Part shown: positions 55,330 to 64,000 of the stretch, piece after piece | Layout of the letters: each line of letters starts with the position of its first letter | Numbering within the stretch: position 1 is the first letter of the stretch | Assembly (NCBI GenBank): GCA_036924285.1 | Contig: JAYKYS010000002.1 | Span: 4,464,001 to 4,528,000, forward strand | Source of the DNA: Asterella californica | Lineage: Eukaryota; Streptophyta; Marchantiopsida; Marchantiales; Aytoniaceae | Length of the DNA: 64,000 nucleotides | Direction: 5' to 3' | Position numbers and translations under genes: made by a program | Notes under the pieces: model-generated | Told to the model about the DNA's origin: nothing | Seen by the model: only the letters and a program-made list of their open reading frames with translations | Database searches by the model: none

Positions 55330-56289
55330 ATCTGGAGAAGATCGAGGCAAGTGGAAGAGAATGAAATGAGAGAGGTGGGGGGAAGCCTGCGAAAGGAAAA
55401 ACTGTATACCCTCAACGCCTTAAAACTTAAAGATCTCAGGGACTCGCTGGGGTCTGCTTCCCTATCACTCTTGCAGGGAGGTACGAGCTCGACAGTGTGG
55501 GGGGCTCTGGGAAGCCTTACGAGGTGGGCGGGGGAGGCGAGGGTCCTACAGTAAAGCACAAGCTGGTTGCGGAAGAAAAGGAATAAGACCTGGAGAAGGT
55601 GGTCATTGGAACTACGCGACTGAAAAGAACTCCTCTCGGTCAACTTCTCTAACTGGGAGAGTCTGAATGTCAGATGGGGGGTGTCTGACACCGAAACACA
55701 ATAGGCCGAACGGTGGAGGAGGGTATGGAAGAAGGGTGGAACTATGAGGACCAATTGTTGGCTCTGGAGAATACTAAATAGGGGCTTCTTCTCCTACCAC
55801 AAGGCCCTTCGGATGAATATCGGGGACGGGTGCTGTCCGAGAGGATGTAGTGTGGTGGAGACGATGGAGCATCTCTTCTGAGAATGCTCGTGGACCAAAA
55901 GAAGATGGAGGAGGCTCAAGCTCCATGAGTTGAGTGGTGACCTCGACTATGGAGAAAAGAGCGGTCTCCTGGAAACGATCGATAAGGCTCTAAGCACGAG
56001 GACGGATGACCTTGCACTTCTCCTCATCCTAGTTGAGCACACACAGGCCACCTGGAAGGAAAGGGCGGATAAAATATTTAGAGGACAAGCGACTGAAAGA
56101 CCTGCTGCAAGAATCCTCGCGGAGGTGGCCAAGACCATGTGGGCGGGACTTAAAGAGGACGCTAGCCCGAACAATCAGAAGGCATGGAACAAAGCAATGA
56201 GAACACTCGGGGAAGTTCAAAAAAAGGTGCAAGAAAACATAAGTAACTATCCGGAGCCGACACAAAATCGACCCGAAACCCTCGTATGA
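55330..56289 (+). pseudogene. LINE ORF2 C-terminal domain
   Basis: A decayed C-terminus with several frames. It carries the zinc-binding region seen in plant L1 ORF2: CCPRGCSVVETMEHLF, stop, ECSW near 55830-55890 (Cys, Cys, His, Cys; the stop is at a usual Trp position). The final 119 codons (55930-56289) are open: KSGLLETIDKALSTRTDDL, ILVEHTQATWKERADKIF and ARILAEVAKTMWAGLKED, ending RPETLV, stop. Confidence 0.8.
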
Positions 56290-56292
56290 CGG

Positions 56293-57710
56293 TGTCGTGA
56301 TGTGAATCATTTGACATAGTAAATGATTCACTTATCACTGCTGTCGCGTTACTTAGCGCATGTTATTTCTACTCCGACACTTGACGTTTAGTAGTCTTAG
56401 AAGTTAGCTCTGTACTGTTTTTAGTCTTTTATGCTTATGGTTGACACCTTTTGCATATGGTGTTAACTATGTCATATATTTTGGATCCTAGTAGGTTGGT
56501 AGTATGACATTTATCTTGTTCAAGCATTCGTACGCTTGTGCAAGCAAATTCATACTTATCTATGATACTCAATGTACATGACTTAGATTTACCATGTAGA
56601 TAGGGGTTTGAGCTCATGGGTTGTACTTACTTGTCGCCCATGCACGCTTTCTAGCTGATTTAAGTTATTTTTCGGGGCTGCGTGTCGTTTTAGGTAGTTT
56701 AAGTTTTACGCTGGCACTCTAGGGAGCTTGACGTGATAGCCTATGAGTAAAACTAAGTTGCCACGTGGTTTAGGGTACTAAAGGACAACCAAGTGGAGCT
56801 ATGAACTCCCATTGGTCTGTTTTTGTCTTTTGTTAAACTCTAAATTTAGAAACAGAGCTCTAGAGTGGAGTTCGAGCAATTTGTGAGGGTACTGCGAAAT
56901 CTGAGAGCACAGAGAGAGAGAGCTCGTCAAGCCAAGCACTGTCAGTGAAATTTTCAGTCGATTTGAAGCAATAAAGACGAAGTTATGCCCAATTGAAGTT
57001 CGGATTATGCCAAAACTGCACCACTTTTGTTGATTTTGGGGTTTTCAGTGTCACTTGCAGCAGAATTGAAGAAATCGCTTCAAAACTTCGTGGTTGCGTT
57101 CTCTGCCAGCAGGGCTACAATTTCCCAAAAAGTTTCATATCGATTGAGTAACTGAGTAATTCAGGGCGGCCGCTAAAGCAGAGGGGGTCTGAAAAGCTCT
57201 TAATCTAGAGCAGCGACTTCAGAGGAGGAGATCTGGGGTTCTGTGTACATTCAGGAGACCCAACTTCACAGGGATGTTCAGCATCCTGTAGACTTCAAAT
57301 ACTGTAAGAAACTTTGAATTTGATCGAGCCAATTTCCTGTTATAGGTCTACATAGCTATCTGGGTACCAGAAATTGCCGTAATTTCTCTGTTCCGAAAGT
57401 TTCTACCCATATCTCGGTGCTCTGAACTGAACTCAAGCTGAAACTTCGTCTGTATGGTCAGTAGGGCCTCATTGACATGTAGGAGAAGTTCTGAAGCCTA
57501 AACCATCTTATGTTTCTGATTCTTGACTGTTAAAGTTCGCTGGTGAACCTTATTACTGTTAGTTTGATCTGATTTTCACTTCCTGAGCATACTGGAGGAT
57601 CTATTCGACCTGTGTGAAGATTTATAGTGCCCTTATGACCTGAAGCCTACCTCTGGATAGTAAACAACCAGAACCTGAAGCCCAGCACCTTCCCTAGTAG
57701 TCTTCCTACA
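56293..57710 (+). repeat. LTR of the G1/G3 family (solo LTR or 5' LTR without body)
   Basis: Collinear over about 1.4 kb with the G3 LTR: GTTGTACTTACTTGTCGCCCATGCA, GTGGAGCTATGAACTCCCATT, CAGGGCGGCCGCTAAAGCAG. It starts TGTCGTGATG like the G1 LTR, with a second TGTCG at 56342 matching the G3 LTR start. The right end is near TTCCTACA (57710) or up to ten bases further; it lacks a clean CGACA. No element body follows. No matching target duplication is visible. Confidence 0.8.
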
Positions 57711-58549
57711 ACCTTCACGATCATATCGCAGCCAGAAGGTTCCGCCCTTCCCGAGGAAAACTCTCAACTCGACAACGGCATGAGTGATAAGCAAATGAAG
57801 CGCACGAAGAACAAGGACAATGGTGATGGGGATACGCACAATATCAAAAATCGGAGGAACCGCCATCCTAGAAGCACTATCAGCCAAAGCAGCGAGAAAT
57901 ACCAGACCGAGAAGAACAACAGTCGGGAGACGAATACTGGCAGCCGGAGGCAGTGCAATGATGGCCCGAAGGGTTGGAAGCACCTCGAGATGAGGTGTGG
58001 TCAACAAGGGCGGATCCTCCTTGATTCCTGCAGAAACATTAACAAAATCCATGTCATGACAGATCGGAGGGGTGAGGTGAAGCCGCTCCTGGCCACCGAG
58101 CTCGCGAGGGACAGATCCTCCGAGAAAAAGAGGTGGTGCACGGCCAAGAAGAATCGTAGCATCATCAAGCCGGAGACCAGACGGACCCGCGAGGTCAATT
58201 CAAAGCAAGAGAAATCAAAAGAAACGATCTCGGCGACCATCGTGCGATGACGTCCCTCCCTCGGGCGTGCAGCAGATCGATCATCAAGAAGGACGACGAC
58301 GGATGGGTCCGTCTTAGCACTCGTGAGGACAGGGAGGTCGTCGATAGCGAGATGAGGACGGGAGGCAGTAGCCGAGGCTCGAGACGGAGGACGAAGAGAC
58401 TGTGGTCGAAGAACAAGCGGAAGTTTAGCAAGAGGGTGGCGAGGCTTAGCGAATCCTTGAGGGATCGCTCCTGTACGGGTGGCACCTCTAGCCGTTATCT
58501 CTAATAAACTCTCCCTCGCCTAATGCAGTTTCTCTTAAAAAAAAAAAAA
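57711..58549 (+). mobile_element. Probable retrocopy (processed transcript) with poly(A) tail
   Basis: A GC-rich segment in AT-rich surroundings that ends with AATAAA at 58503-58508 and A13 at 58537-58549, a 28-base gap typical of a cleaved transcript. The first 65 bases resemble 10788-10842 near element C1. Plus-strand frames are 57780-58250 (Lys/Arg-rich, with RGEVKPLLATELARDRS) and 58247-58504, which ends at TAA overlapping the AATAAA. The minus strand is also open for about 189 codons (58199-57633). The source gene is not recognised. It could be a non-LTR element end rather than a host mRNA copy. Confidence 0.5.
58247..58504 (+). CDS. Hypothetical basic ORF at the end of the retrocopy
   Basis: 85 residues from ATG 58247 to TAA 58502, very basic (GSRRRTKRLWSKNKRKFSKR) and Ser-rich. 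The stop codon lies against the poly(A) signal, so if transcribed it would have almost no 3' untranslated region. No domain recognised. The overlapping upstream frame (57780-58250) is in a different frame. Confidence 0.3.
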   Translation: MTSLPRACSRSIIKKDDDGWVRLSTREDREVVDSEMRTGGSSRGSRRRTKRLWSKNKRKFSKRVARLSESLRDRSCTGGTSSRYL

Positions 58550-58766
58550 CAATTCTTCTCCCAGTATTGAATCGTGAATTCATCAATTTGTTTAGCCTCT
58601 CCAGCTTCATCATTCTTGCTTTGTCGAGATCACAAATAACGAGTGTAATTACGAAAATAGTGGAGGATTCTGTTTTGCTTTGCATGCACAGGTGCCATGC
58701 CAACTAACTTTGGTTCACCCACAAGTCATGTAACTGAGAAATCAGTCTTCCATGCAGGATCCACAT
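58550..58766. other. Short intergenic stretch
   Basis: No supported gene. It separates the A13 tract from the copia LTR. Confidence 0.5.
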
Positions 58767-58987
58767 TGTTGATATAGTCCCAAGCTCTAGTAGATCGACG
58801 GTTAATACCAGCCGAAGTTGTTACGTATAGTTAGTTAAGGTTTCCTACCATTAGGGTTTTCTTTGTAGTCAACCCCACTATATATACATGGAGCGGTGAA
58901 GCCTCTCTCATCTCATTCTTATTTACTTTCTTGTCTTCTCGCTCTCTCTTCTTGGAGTGTTTTCTTAGAAGTATCAATCTATCTACA
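58767..58987 (+). repeat. Copia 5' LTR (221 bp)
   Basis: It starts TGTTGATATAGTC and ends CAATCTATCTACA, directly followed by a primer-binding site. It is collinear with 33198-33426, including CACTATATATACATGGAG and TTTACTTTCTTGTCT. Confidence 0.87.
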
Positions 58988-59000
58988 TGGTATTAGAGCA
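58988..59000 (+). promoter_or_regulatory. Copia primer-binding site (initiator tRNA-Met type)
   Basis: TGGTATTAGAGCA begins right after the LTR end. It differs by one base from TGGTATCAGAGC, the usual plant form complementary to the 3' end of initiator tRNA-Met. Confidence 0.88.
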
Positions 59001-59024
59001 TTAGAGAGCGTGTGTCCTTTGCTG

Positions 59025-59120
59025 ATGAGCAAGATGGAGTTTGTGCATGGAGAAATACAGGAGAGAGCAGCTGGAGTTGTGCCTGATGTTGAGCACTATC
59101 CTACTGATGCGTTCGGATGA
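59025..59120 (+). pseudogene. Truncated copia gag start
   Basis: ATG 59025 opens 31 codons (MSKMEFVHGEIQERAAGV), ending at TGA 59118. It lies where copia gag should begin after the primer-binding site. No further copia sequence follows; the element body is missing or too diverged. Confidence 0.5.
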
Positions 59121-59970
59121 GCCGAAAGTGTTTTTTCGTCACCAAAAAACTTTGAATGTGATTTCAGAGAGACCTATATGATTTTTTCGGTGAAATCTAT
59201 TGATCAACTCATGTCTAATCAGAAGGTGTGAATTGTGTCTCGATCAAGTTTCAGCCGATTTAGAGCTTTCCAGGGGTTGAATTTCTAACATATGTTTTTC
59301 AATCAAAATGAAAGTTTTAGGACTTGAGTCCAAAACAAATACTTCTCTGCCTTTGACACTTTGAAAAATTTATGAAATTTTAAAGTATTACGAGTCTATT
59401 TTTGACCTATATAATGTAAGAAAATTTAGTTACATCGTTCAACGTGGACGGTTCGATAGGCTTTGAGCTTGTTGAAAGTAGTTACTGAGGAAGTTGCCTG
59501 AAGTCAGTCCTCTCTTTCCACTACTTCTCTTCACTTCATTTATTGTTACATTAACATGTTATCTTCTTCACCAACAATCTGAAACGTGATAAAATGAAAA
59601 TGAACCATGATAAACTGAAATTTAATAGCATTCGAAGCAAGATGAACTCAAACTCACCACTTTTTAGTAATATTATATTTATATATCAAAGCTCTTTATA
59701 ATGCAATATATATATATTCTCCATAGGCTCTACCAAATTACTTCCTTTTCAGTTTTATCCTTTTGCGCAGCCCACACGGCATTAATTCAGCAATTCGCAC
59801 ATCTCCAAAAAGTATAAACCAGAATTCACACGTCGAGATTAACTTATTATTAACTTATTGCACGAATTGCAAAAGCAGTACAGTACTCTAAGCTGGCCCA
59901 AGCAACATAAATGGCTTGGAGGTAAATGTTTTGTCTTTTCTCATTGCCGGGTAATATCAAGAGCCTTTCA
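59121..59970. other. AT-rich intergenic stretch
   Basis: No supported gene. It contains (AT)n runs near 59708-59720. Confidence 0.6.
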
Positions 59971-60166
59971 ACAGTATATCAATGTAGTCAACAAGCAATA
60001 GCTTGTTGGCTACCCCATCCGCCTGTAGCCCGGGCGCCGTGAAGTCGAGACCCCCTGGCGGGGGGACTCATGCTGTGCAAGGGCAGCAGCATACGGCTGC
60101 AGAAAGCCCACAGCGAAAAGAGGCCTATAAAAAAACCCAAACAAAAAAAAAACAGTATATCAATGT
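59971..60166 (+). mobile_element. SINE-like retroposon with 15-bp target-site duplications
   Basis: ACAGTATATCAATGT flanks the insert at 59971-59985 and 60152-60166. The insert (about 166 bp) is GC-rich, has a B-box-like AAGTCGAGACCCC near 60041 and ends in an A-rich tail (AAAAAAACCCAAAC, then A9). This is the signature of LINE-mediated retroposition. The A box is not clear. An 8-bp inverted repeat, CAACAAGC/GCTTGTTG, lies at its left end. The minus-strand frames crossing it are by-products. Confidence 0.8.
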
Positions 60167-60193
60167 CAACAAAGAGGTCTGACTCAGAGGAAA

Positions 60194-60268
60194 GTTCCTG
60201 GAAACCCGAAGACACAAGAATCTCGTGAGAGTTCTTGGAAACCCAGAAGACACAAGAATCTCGTGAAC
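60194..60268. repeat. 37-38 bp tandem duplication
   Basis: GTTCCTGGAAACCCGAAGAC begins the first copy (60194) and GTTCTTGGAAACCCAGAAGA the second (60231). Both continue with CACAAGAATCTCGTGA. Confidence 0.85.
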
Positions 60269-61452
60269 GTTTGACTTCCTTCGTAGGACACATGCAAATC
60301 GTGACCGGTTATACTTGTATGCGGTTGAGATCCCCAATGCATGTGTTCACGTCATATTAGTGCGTGTGAAGGTTAAAACCAAAAATTCTCAAACGTCCAG
60401 GAGAAAAATGGCCGTAATTTTTCAAGGGAAGTTTTGTCTAGAGCAGTGTATAGTTTAAAGCGGTGTTTTTGAATTGTTATAAATTTTACTTTATTTTTAT
60501 TTTCCGAAAATATAATATATTTTCTAAACACTGGATTTGCTTGCTGTTGAAATTCACGATCGGTTCAGGAAACTGAATCGGACCACGGACGCCTGGCCAC
60601 AACTGTAACAGTCTGCCACGGCTGAAGAATATATGCAAAAGGTTTCAGCTTTGACACGTTTTATTATACAAGTGTCAATGTTTTCTGGTTTCTTCCATAG
60701 CTTTTAGCTTGCTATCTTGCTTACGGCCACTCAAACCTTAGCTGTAAAATATTCCCGTAATGCTAATAAATATTTTACATGTTTCCAGTCACTAGACGAC
60801 TACCGTCTATGATTGTAAACGTGATCTTTTGAAACCGTTAAAATAACCTTTGTAGAAAATCTACAAAGGTTTTGTGGCTCTTGACACAGCTGGACACTTC
60901 AGGCTTACATTTTCTCATCTGAACTCTGCAATTTTTGTTAAGATTGGAGGTTTGAATAGTTCACACGGGGTGAAATTTTCGTGTAGCTTCACTCTCCTTC
61001 TCACCACGAGTTCTTCATAGCCAAAGGCCCGGTGCCATCCTGGAAAAAATCATGCAACGTAAGATACGACAATGGACGGATGGAATCATAGTGAAAACTG
61101 AAAAGTGAAAAGAAATAGCTGGAACTTGACCAGCGGAGTCGTAATGAAAACCGAAAAAAGAAAAGAAAGGAATCGCTAACACATAGCCACCCATTTCTAT
61201 TGTAAGCGGAGCTCCTTGTTTTTATCAAAAAATTATATAAGTGTTGAGTGAAATCTTATACTAAATTGATAAGAAAAATCAGATATTCTATAAAATTAAC
61301 TGCTAATCCGAACCTGAAAATGTGAAAAGACCAGAACATAAAACCTAAGGTAAATGTCTAAGAACCAATAGCTATTTACACATTAATTTATTATGACTTT
61401 AATTTGTTATCTAACCCTTTTGACAGAAAAAGTTAAGTAATAAATTAAACCT
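60269..61452. other. AT-rich intergenic stretch
   Basis: No supported gene. Near 61080-61175 there is a loose duplication of GTGAAAACTGAAAAGTGAAAAG and AATGAAAACCGAAAA. An AACCTTTGTAG/CTACAAAGGTT inverted repeat is near 60846-60871. Confidence 0.55.
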
Positions 61453-61725
61453 TTGGATATTTATCTCTTCCATCGAAAGATGGAGGAGGTGAATATGCAT
61501 GGTGTTTCCAATATAGGAGATAAGAGGAAATGGGTTCAGAAAAATGCTCTCTCATTTCCGTCCTTAGTGAGCTTGAATGAAGAAAAATTGGAAGGGTTGA
61601 GTCTTGAACTCTTTCTAAGTTCAAAAAGTGATACTACCGTACTGCAACCTAAATCGTTCATCAAGTTCACGCGTTTTTTGTATGATATATTTCTAAGTAT
61701 CTTGAGGCGGTGCATGATACATTAA
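61453..61725 (+). CDS. Hypothetical ORF beginning at a dispersed hairpin
   Basis: ATG-to-TAA frame of 90 residues at a GGATATTTATCTCTTCCATC context. The first codons span hairpin copy 4 (CTCTTCCATC, GAAA, GATGGAGGAG at 61465-61488). The composition is ordinary (GDKRKWVQKNALSFPSLV, LEGLSLELFLSS). No family recognised; low confidence as a gene. Confidence 0.25.
   Translation: MDIYLFHRKMEEVNMHGVSNIGDKRKWVQKNALSFPSLVSLNEEKLEGLSLELFLSSKSDTTVLQPKSFIKFTRFLYDIFLSILRRCMIH
61465..61488. repeat. Hairpin of the dispersed family, copy 4
   Basis: CTCTTCCATC and GATGGAGGAG pair at 9 of 10 positions around GAAA. It is followed by GTGAATATGCATG, like GTGATTATGCATG after copy 1. Confidence 0.75.
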
Positions 61726-62319
61726 GAAGTACAAAGAGTGCATGTAAGAAAAAAAATAGTAGTGTACATCAAGATTTAAATGACAATTATAAATTATACA
61801 TTAAAGATTAAAATAACCATTTTAGAGTTCAATGTACACAATTACAGAAATTATATGAATAATTATATGAATAATTATATAATATTTATGTGAATTACTT
61901 GGTTGATTTAAAACTCATACACGATACGATCAAAAACAATTTTTTTTTGAAACTTGTGGAATATAAGTTGCCACTACAGTACATAAAAAAATACAATACG
62001 AGAAGTATTTAGATGAAGATGACCTCACTACTCCCTTGCATGTGTAGAACGAAAGAGGAGTGGGCTCATCCCTGAAATTGGCTTGATCATACACCCAGTA
62101 CGAATGGTGAGCTTGATCATAATCCTCTTAGCGAATGTGCTCTTGGTCATACCCCTGACCTGCAAGCGACAGTCTGTCCGGTTATTGTGCCGTGTCATCC
62201 GACATGTCGGACTCTATATGTCAGCCTCGACTTTATGTACTGTATGACATGGAGTATCGCTGTCAGACGGTGTATGAAGAACGAGAAATATGTCAAGGAT
62301 CAAGAAGCTATGATCTGCC
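61726..62319. other. AT-rich intergenic stretch with a short tandem repeat
   Basis: ATTATATGAATA is repeated about 2.8 times near 61849-61881. No supported gene. Confidence 0.6.
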
Positions 62320-62562
62320 ATGAACATTGCGTTTGCATTCTTACTAGACCGAGGATTGAAAAATAGAGCGAGCATTCAACCGAGAACGAAGACGACTACA
62401 GAGATGAACATGACCATGCAAGTTTGTTCTCTTCCTGAGTTCTATGCAAGTGCAGATGCGAGCAGCAGAGATAATGTTGAAAATCGATGGATAAAATGTG
62501 CAGTGGTGAGAATCGTGCACAATTCTGCAGCTTCTCTGACTTACGAAGCGTGCTCTTGCTAA
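62320..62562 (+). CDS. Hypothetical 80-residue ORF
   Basis: ATG-to-TAA. The middle looks soluble (FYASADASSRDNVENRWIK). No recognised family; the reverse strand is also open over the same span, so coding status is doubtful. Confidence 0.25.
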   Translation: MNIAFAFLLDRGLKNRASIQPRTKTTTEMNMTMQVCSLPEFYASADASSRDNVENRWIKCAVVRIVHNSAASLTYEACSC

Positions 62563-62852
62563 ATGAAAGCAATTGACGGAGTGTCTAGACACATTGACTT
62601 CAGTTCGCCCGACGTGTTGTCTTTATTTTCATCCGTCAGCTGTTGCTCTAACGCGTCGTCTACATGGACATGGCGCTTCCAAGTTGCCTTAATGGAGTCG
62701 TCACGAAGGATTGGAGAGTGAGGACTATCGGACATTCACTGTGTGGCAGGCTGGAGACGCGTTGATCGGTATGAGCGCTAGTGAGTTTCATATGAAGAGA
62801 AATTTTGAGCAGAAGGAACAATTGAACTCGTCAGTTTTTTTGGTTTCTGGAA

Positions 62853-63207
62853 ATGAACGTTAGTTTGAGTAGAGAAGGTCGCAATTGGACTGTATTCGCA
62901 GCAAGACGAGCTGACAATGAAAGACGCAGCGAGACGACTGAAAGCCCTCGCGTGGAAACTATCCGGATAACAATGGAGACGATGAGGACATTGGAGTCTT
63001 CTATTGCTTTGTCATGTCATGGGCAGCATTGTCAAGACGCACTAGCCGAAATGACTACAGCACGGGAGCAAATATTCAAAACCAAGAGCAAATCTGAATC
63101 AGCTAGGCAGGAGATCATATAGGCTATCACTGAACTCTCTCATGTGCAGATAGCTGTAGAACTTGCAGTAGATAAGTTGGAACGGTTCACTAGTTTACTC
63201 GAATGAA
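62853..63207 (+). pseudogene. Helical, coiled-coil-like ORF with one internal stop
   Basis: ATG 62853 reads 89 codons to TAG 63120 and continues in frame for 28 more to TGA 63205 (AITELSHVQIAVELAVDK, LERFTSLLE). The second half has a heptad-like pattern of hydrophobic residues (ALAEMTTAREQIFKTKSKS). The TAG would be CAG (Gln) before a C-to-T change. No family recognised. Confidence 0.35.
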
Positions 63208-64000
63208 TAGGTCATTAACGTGTAATGCTACGTGAGACTCAGTGTACAACTGTGACTTTTCGGTTGTGAATAAATTTTGCATGTTTGCATTATCATGAAA
63301 AGTGCATTGCATGTGTAAAAACAGTCTTGTTTTATCTGCGCTACGAGGTTTCATGTAAGTCCTCAATTATGCTTGAAAATTATATTCGACCCTTCTCAAT
63401 TTGCTACCTTTCAGTCTCCTTTCTTTGTGCTTAGGTTAACAATCAATATCATGCTCCATTATGCATCGTAATATCCCTCATGCGTAGCTTCTTTTTGTAT
63501 GACACCGAGTCTGGCAGATTACTACTACTGCATTGAGGCTTGATTAAGTCACTCATTAGAGTTCAGCAATTATCACATTTGTGTATGAACTGAATGAATA
63601 GATTTGAGACATTAGATAATAGCTGAATAAGTCTTGTCCTGTGCACAAACAAGCTTCCGCAGAAGTTCCAGTTCAGAAGTTACAAGGCAGCCGATCATGA
63701 GAACAGTAACAGTCTCGTGGCAATCTGGAACAACTGAAGGGGACTGCCCCTTAAATGTAGCTGTTGCTGTGACTGGTTTAGACGTATTAGTTTTCGTAAT
63801 ATCGTTGTTCACCAGTGATCCATTCACTGCAATAGTTTTATTTACTGATGCATTTCTAGTTTTGGTCGTATGACAGATGGTGATCCAAAGGGTCCATATC
63901 CTTGATCCGTCTACACACCGATGCGATTTAGTGGAAGGATGCAACCTGATTACCCTCTACTCAATCTCGTGAATGTTTACGACTTCTCCAAATTTGATAA
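63208..64000. other. Intergenic stretch at the window end
   Basis: Frames are open on both strands at 63612-63944; the minus one (KPVTATATFKGQSPSVV, CHETVTVLMIGCLVTSELE) looks slightly more protein-like, but nothing supports a gene. No repeat recognised. Confidence 0.45.

Larger units (their letters stand above)
49540..56289 (+). mobile_element. LINE (non-LTR) retrotransposon, nearly full length, decayed
   Basis: It has an AG-rich 5' untranslated region, an ORF1 with a CCHC zinc knuckle, and an ORF2 with an N-terminal apurinic-type endonuclease, reverse transcriptase and C-terminal zinc-binding region, about 6.7 kb in all. This is the plant L1-like layout. Coding DNA is GC-rich compared with its flanks. 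Stops and frameshifts are scattered, and the RT active-site box is deleted. No poly(A) tail is seen at the 3' end: the sequence passes directly into an LTR at 56293, so the tail was lost or replaced. Confidence 0.9.

Overview
This window looks like plant (streptophyte) nuclear DNA made almost entirely of retrotransposon remains. I recognise no intact host gene, no bacterial-type gene and no rRNA or functional tRNA gene. The plant assignment rests on plant-type Ty3/gypsy, Ty1/copia and LINE proteins, a copia primer-binding site of the initiator-tRNA-Met kind (TGGTATTAGAGC at 58988), a short TTTAGGG telomere-type run at 16602, and decay concentrated at CAG and CGA codons, as expected where plants methylate cytosine. 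I cannot name the species. The protease (D-H-G-S) and integrase style of the gypsy family would suit a non-seed plant or charophyte, but that is a guess.

Layout. 1-4820 (+): 3' part of a Ty3/gypsy copy (G1) with the start of its 3' LTR. 4937-9755 (-): 5' part of a related copy (G2) in the opposite orientation, fused to G1 inside its RT; the junction carries a duplicated 16-mer. 10857-17640 (+): element C1, a second gypsy lineage with a long coiled-coil ORF1 and an ORF2 that has lost protease, RT and most of RNase H but keeps integrase. 17641-18827 and 27576-30310 (+): second copy C2, split by 18828-27575, a complete gypsy element (G3) with two nearly identical 1.4-kb LTRs. 30311-33426: a broken copia element with its integrase inverted relative to RT/RNase H/3' LTR. 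33427-36530: AT-rich intergenic DNA. 36533-37829: a higher-order tandem repeat. 37830-46620: mostly unrecognised DNA with a 449-bp tandem duplication and a minus-strand gypsy integrase remnant. 46621-49500: AT-rich DNA with hairpins. 49540-56289 (+): a nearly full-length, decayed LINE. 56293-57710: an LTR related to those of G1/G3. 57711-58549: a GC-rich segment ending in a poly(A) signal and A13 tract, a likely retrocopy. 58767-59120: copia 5' LTR, primer-binding site and gag start. 59971-60166: a SINE-like insertion with 15-bp target-site duplications. The rest is AT-rich intergenic DNA with weak ORFs.

How it fits together. The elements encode the usual replication machinery: Gag, protease, RT, RNase H and integrase for LTR elements; endonuclease and RT for the LINE. 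Every copy I read is disabled. Comparing copies within the window, many stop codons are G:C to A:T transitions (CAG to TAG, CGA to TGA, TGG to TGA/TAG). The insertion order is clear in one place: G3 inserted into C2, because the two flanks of G3 join to reproduce uninterrupted C1 sequence.
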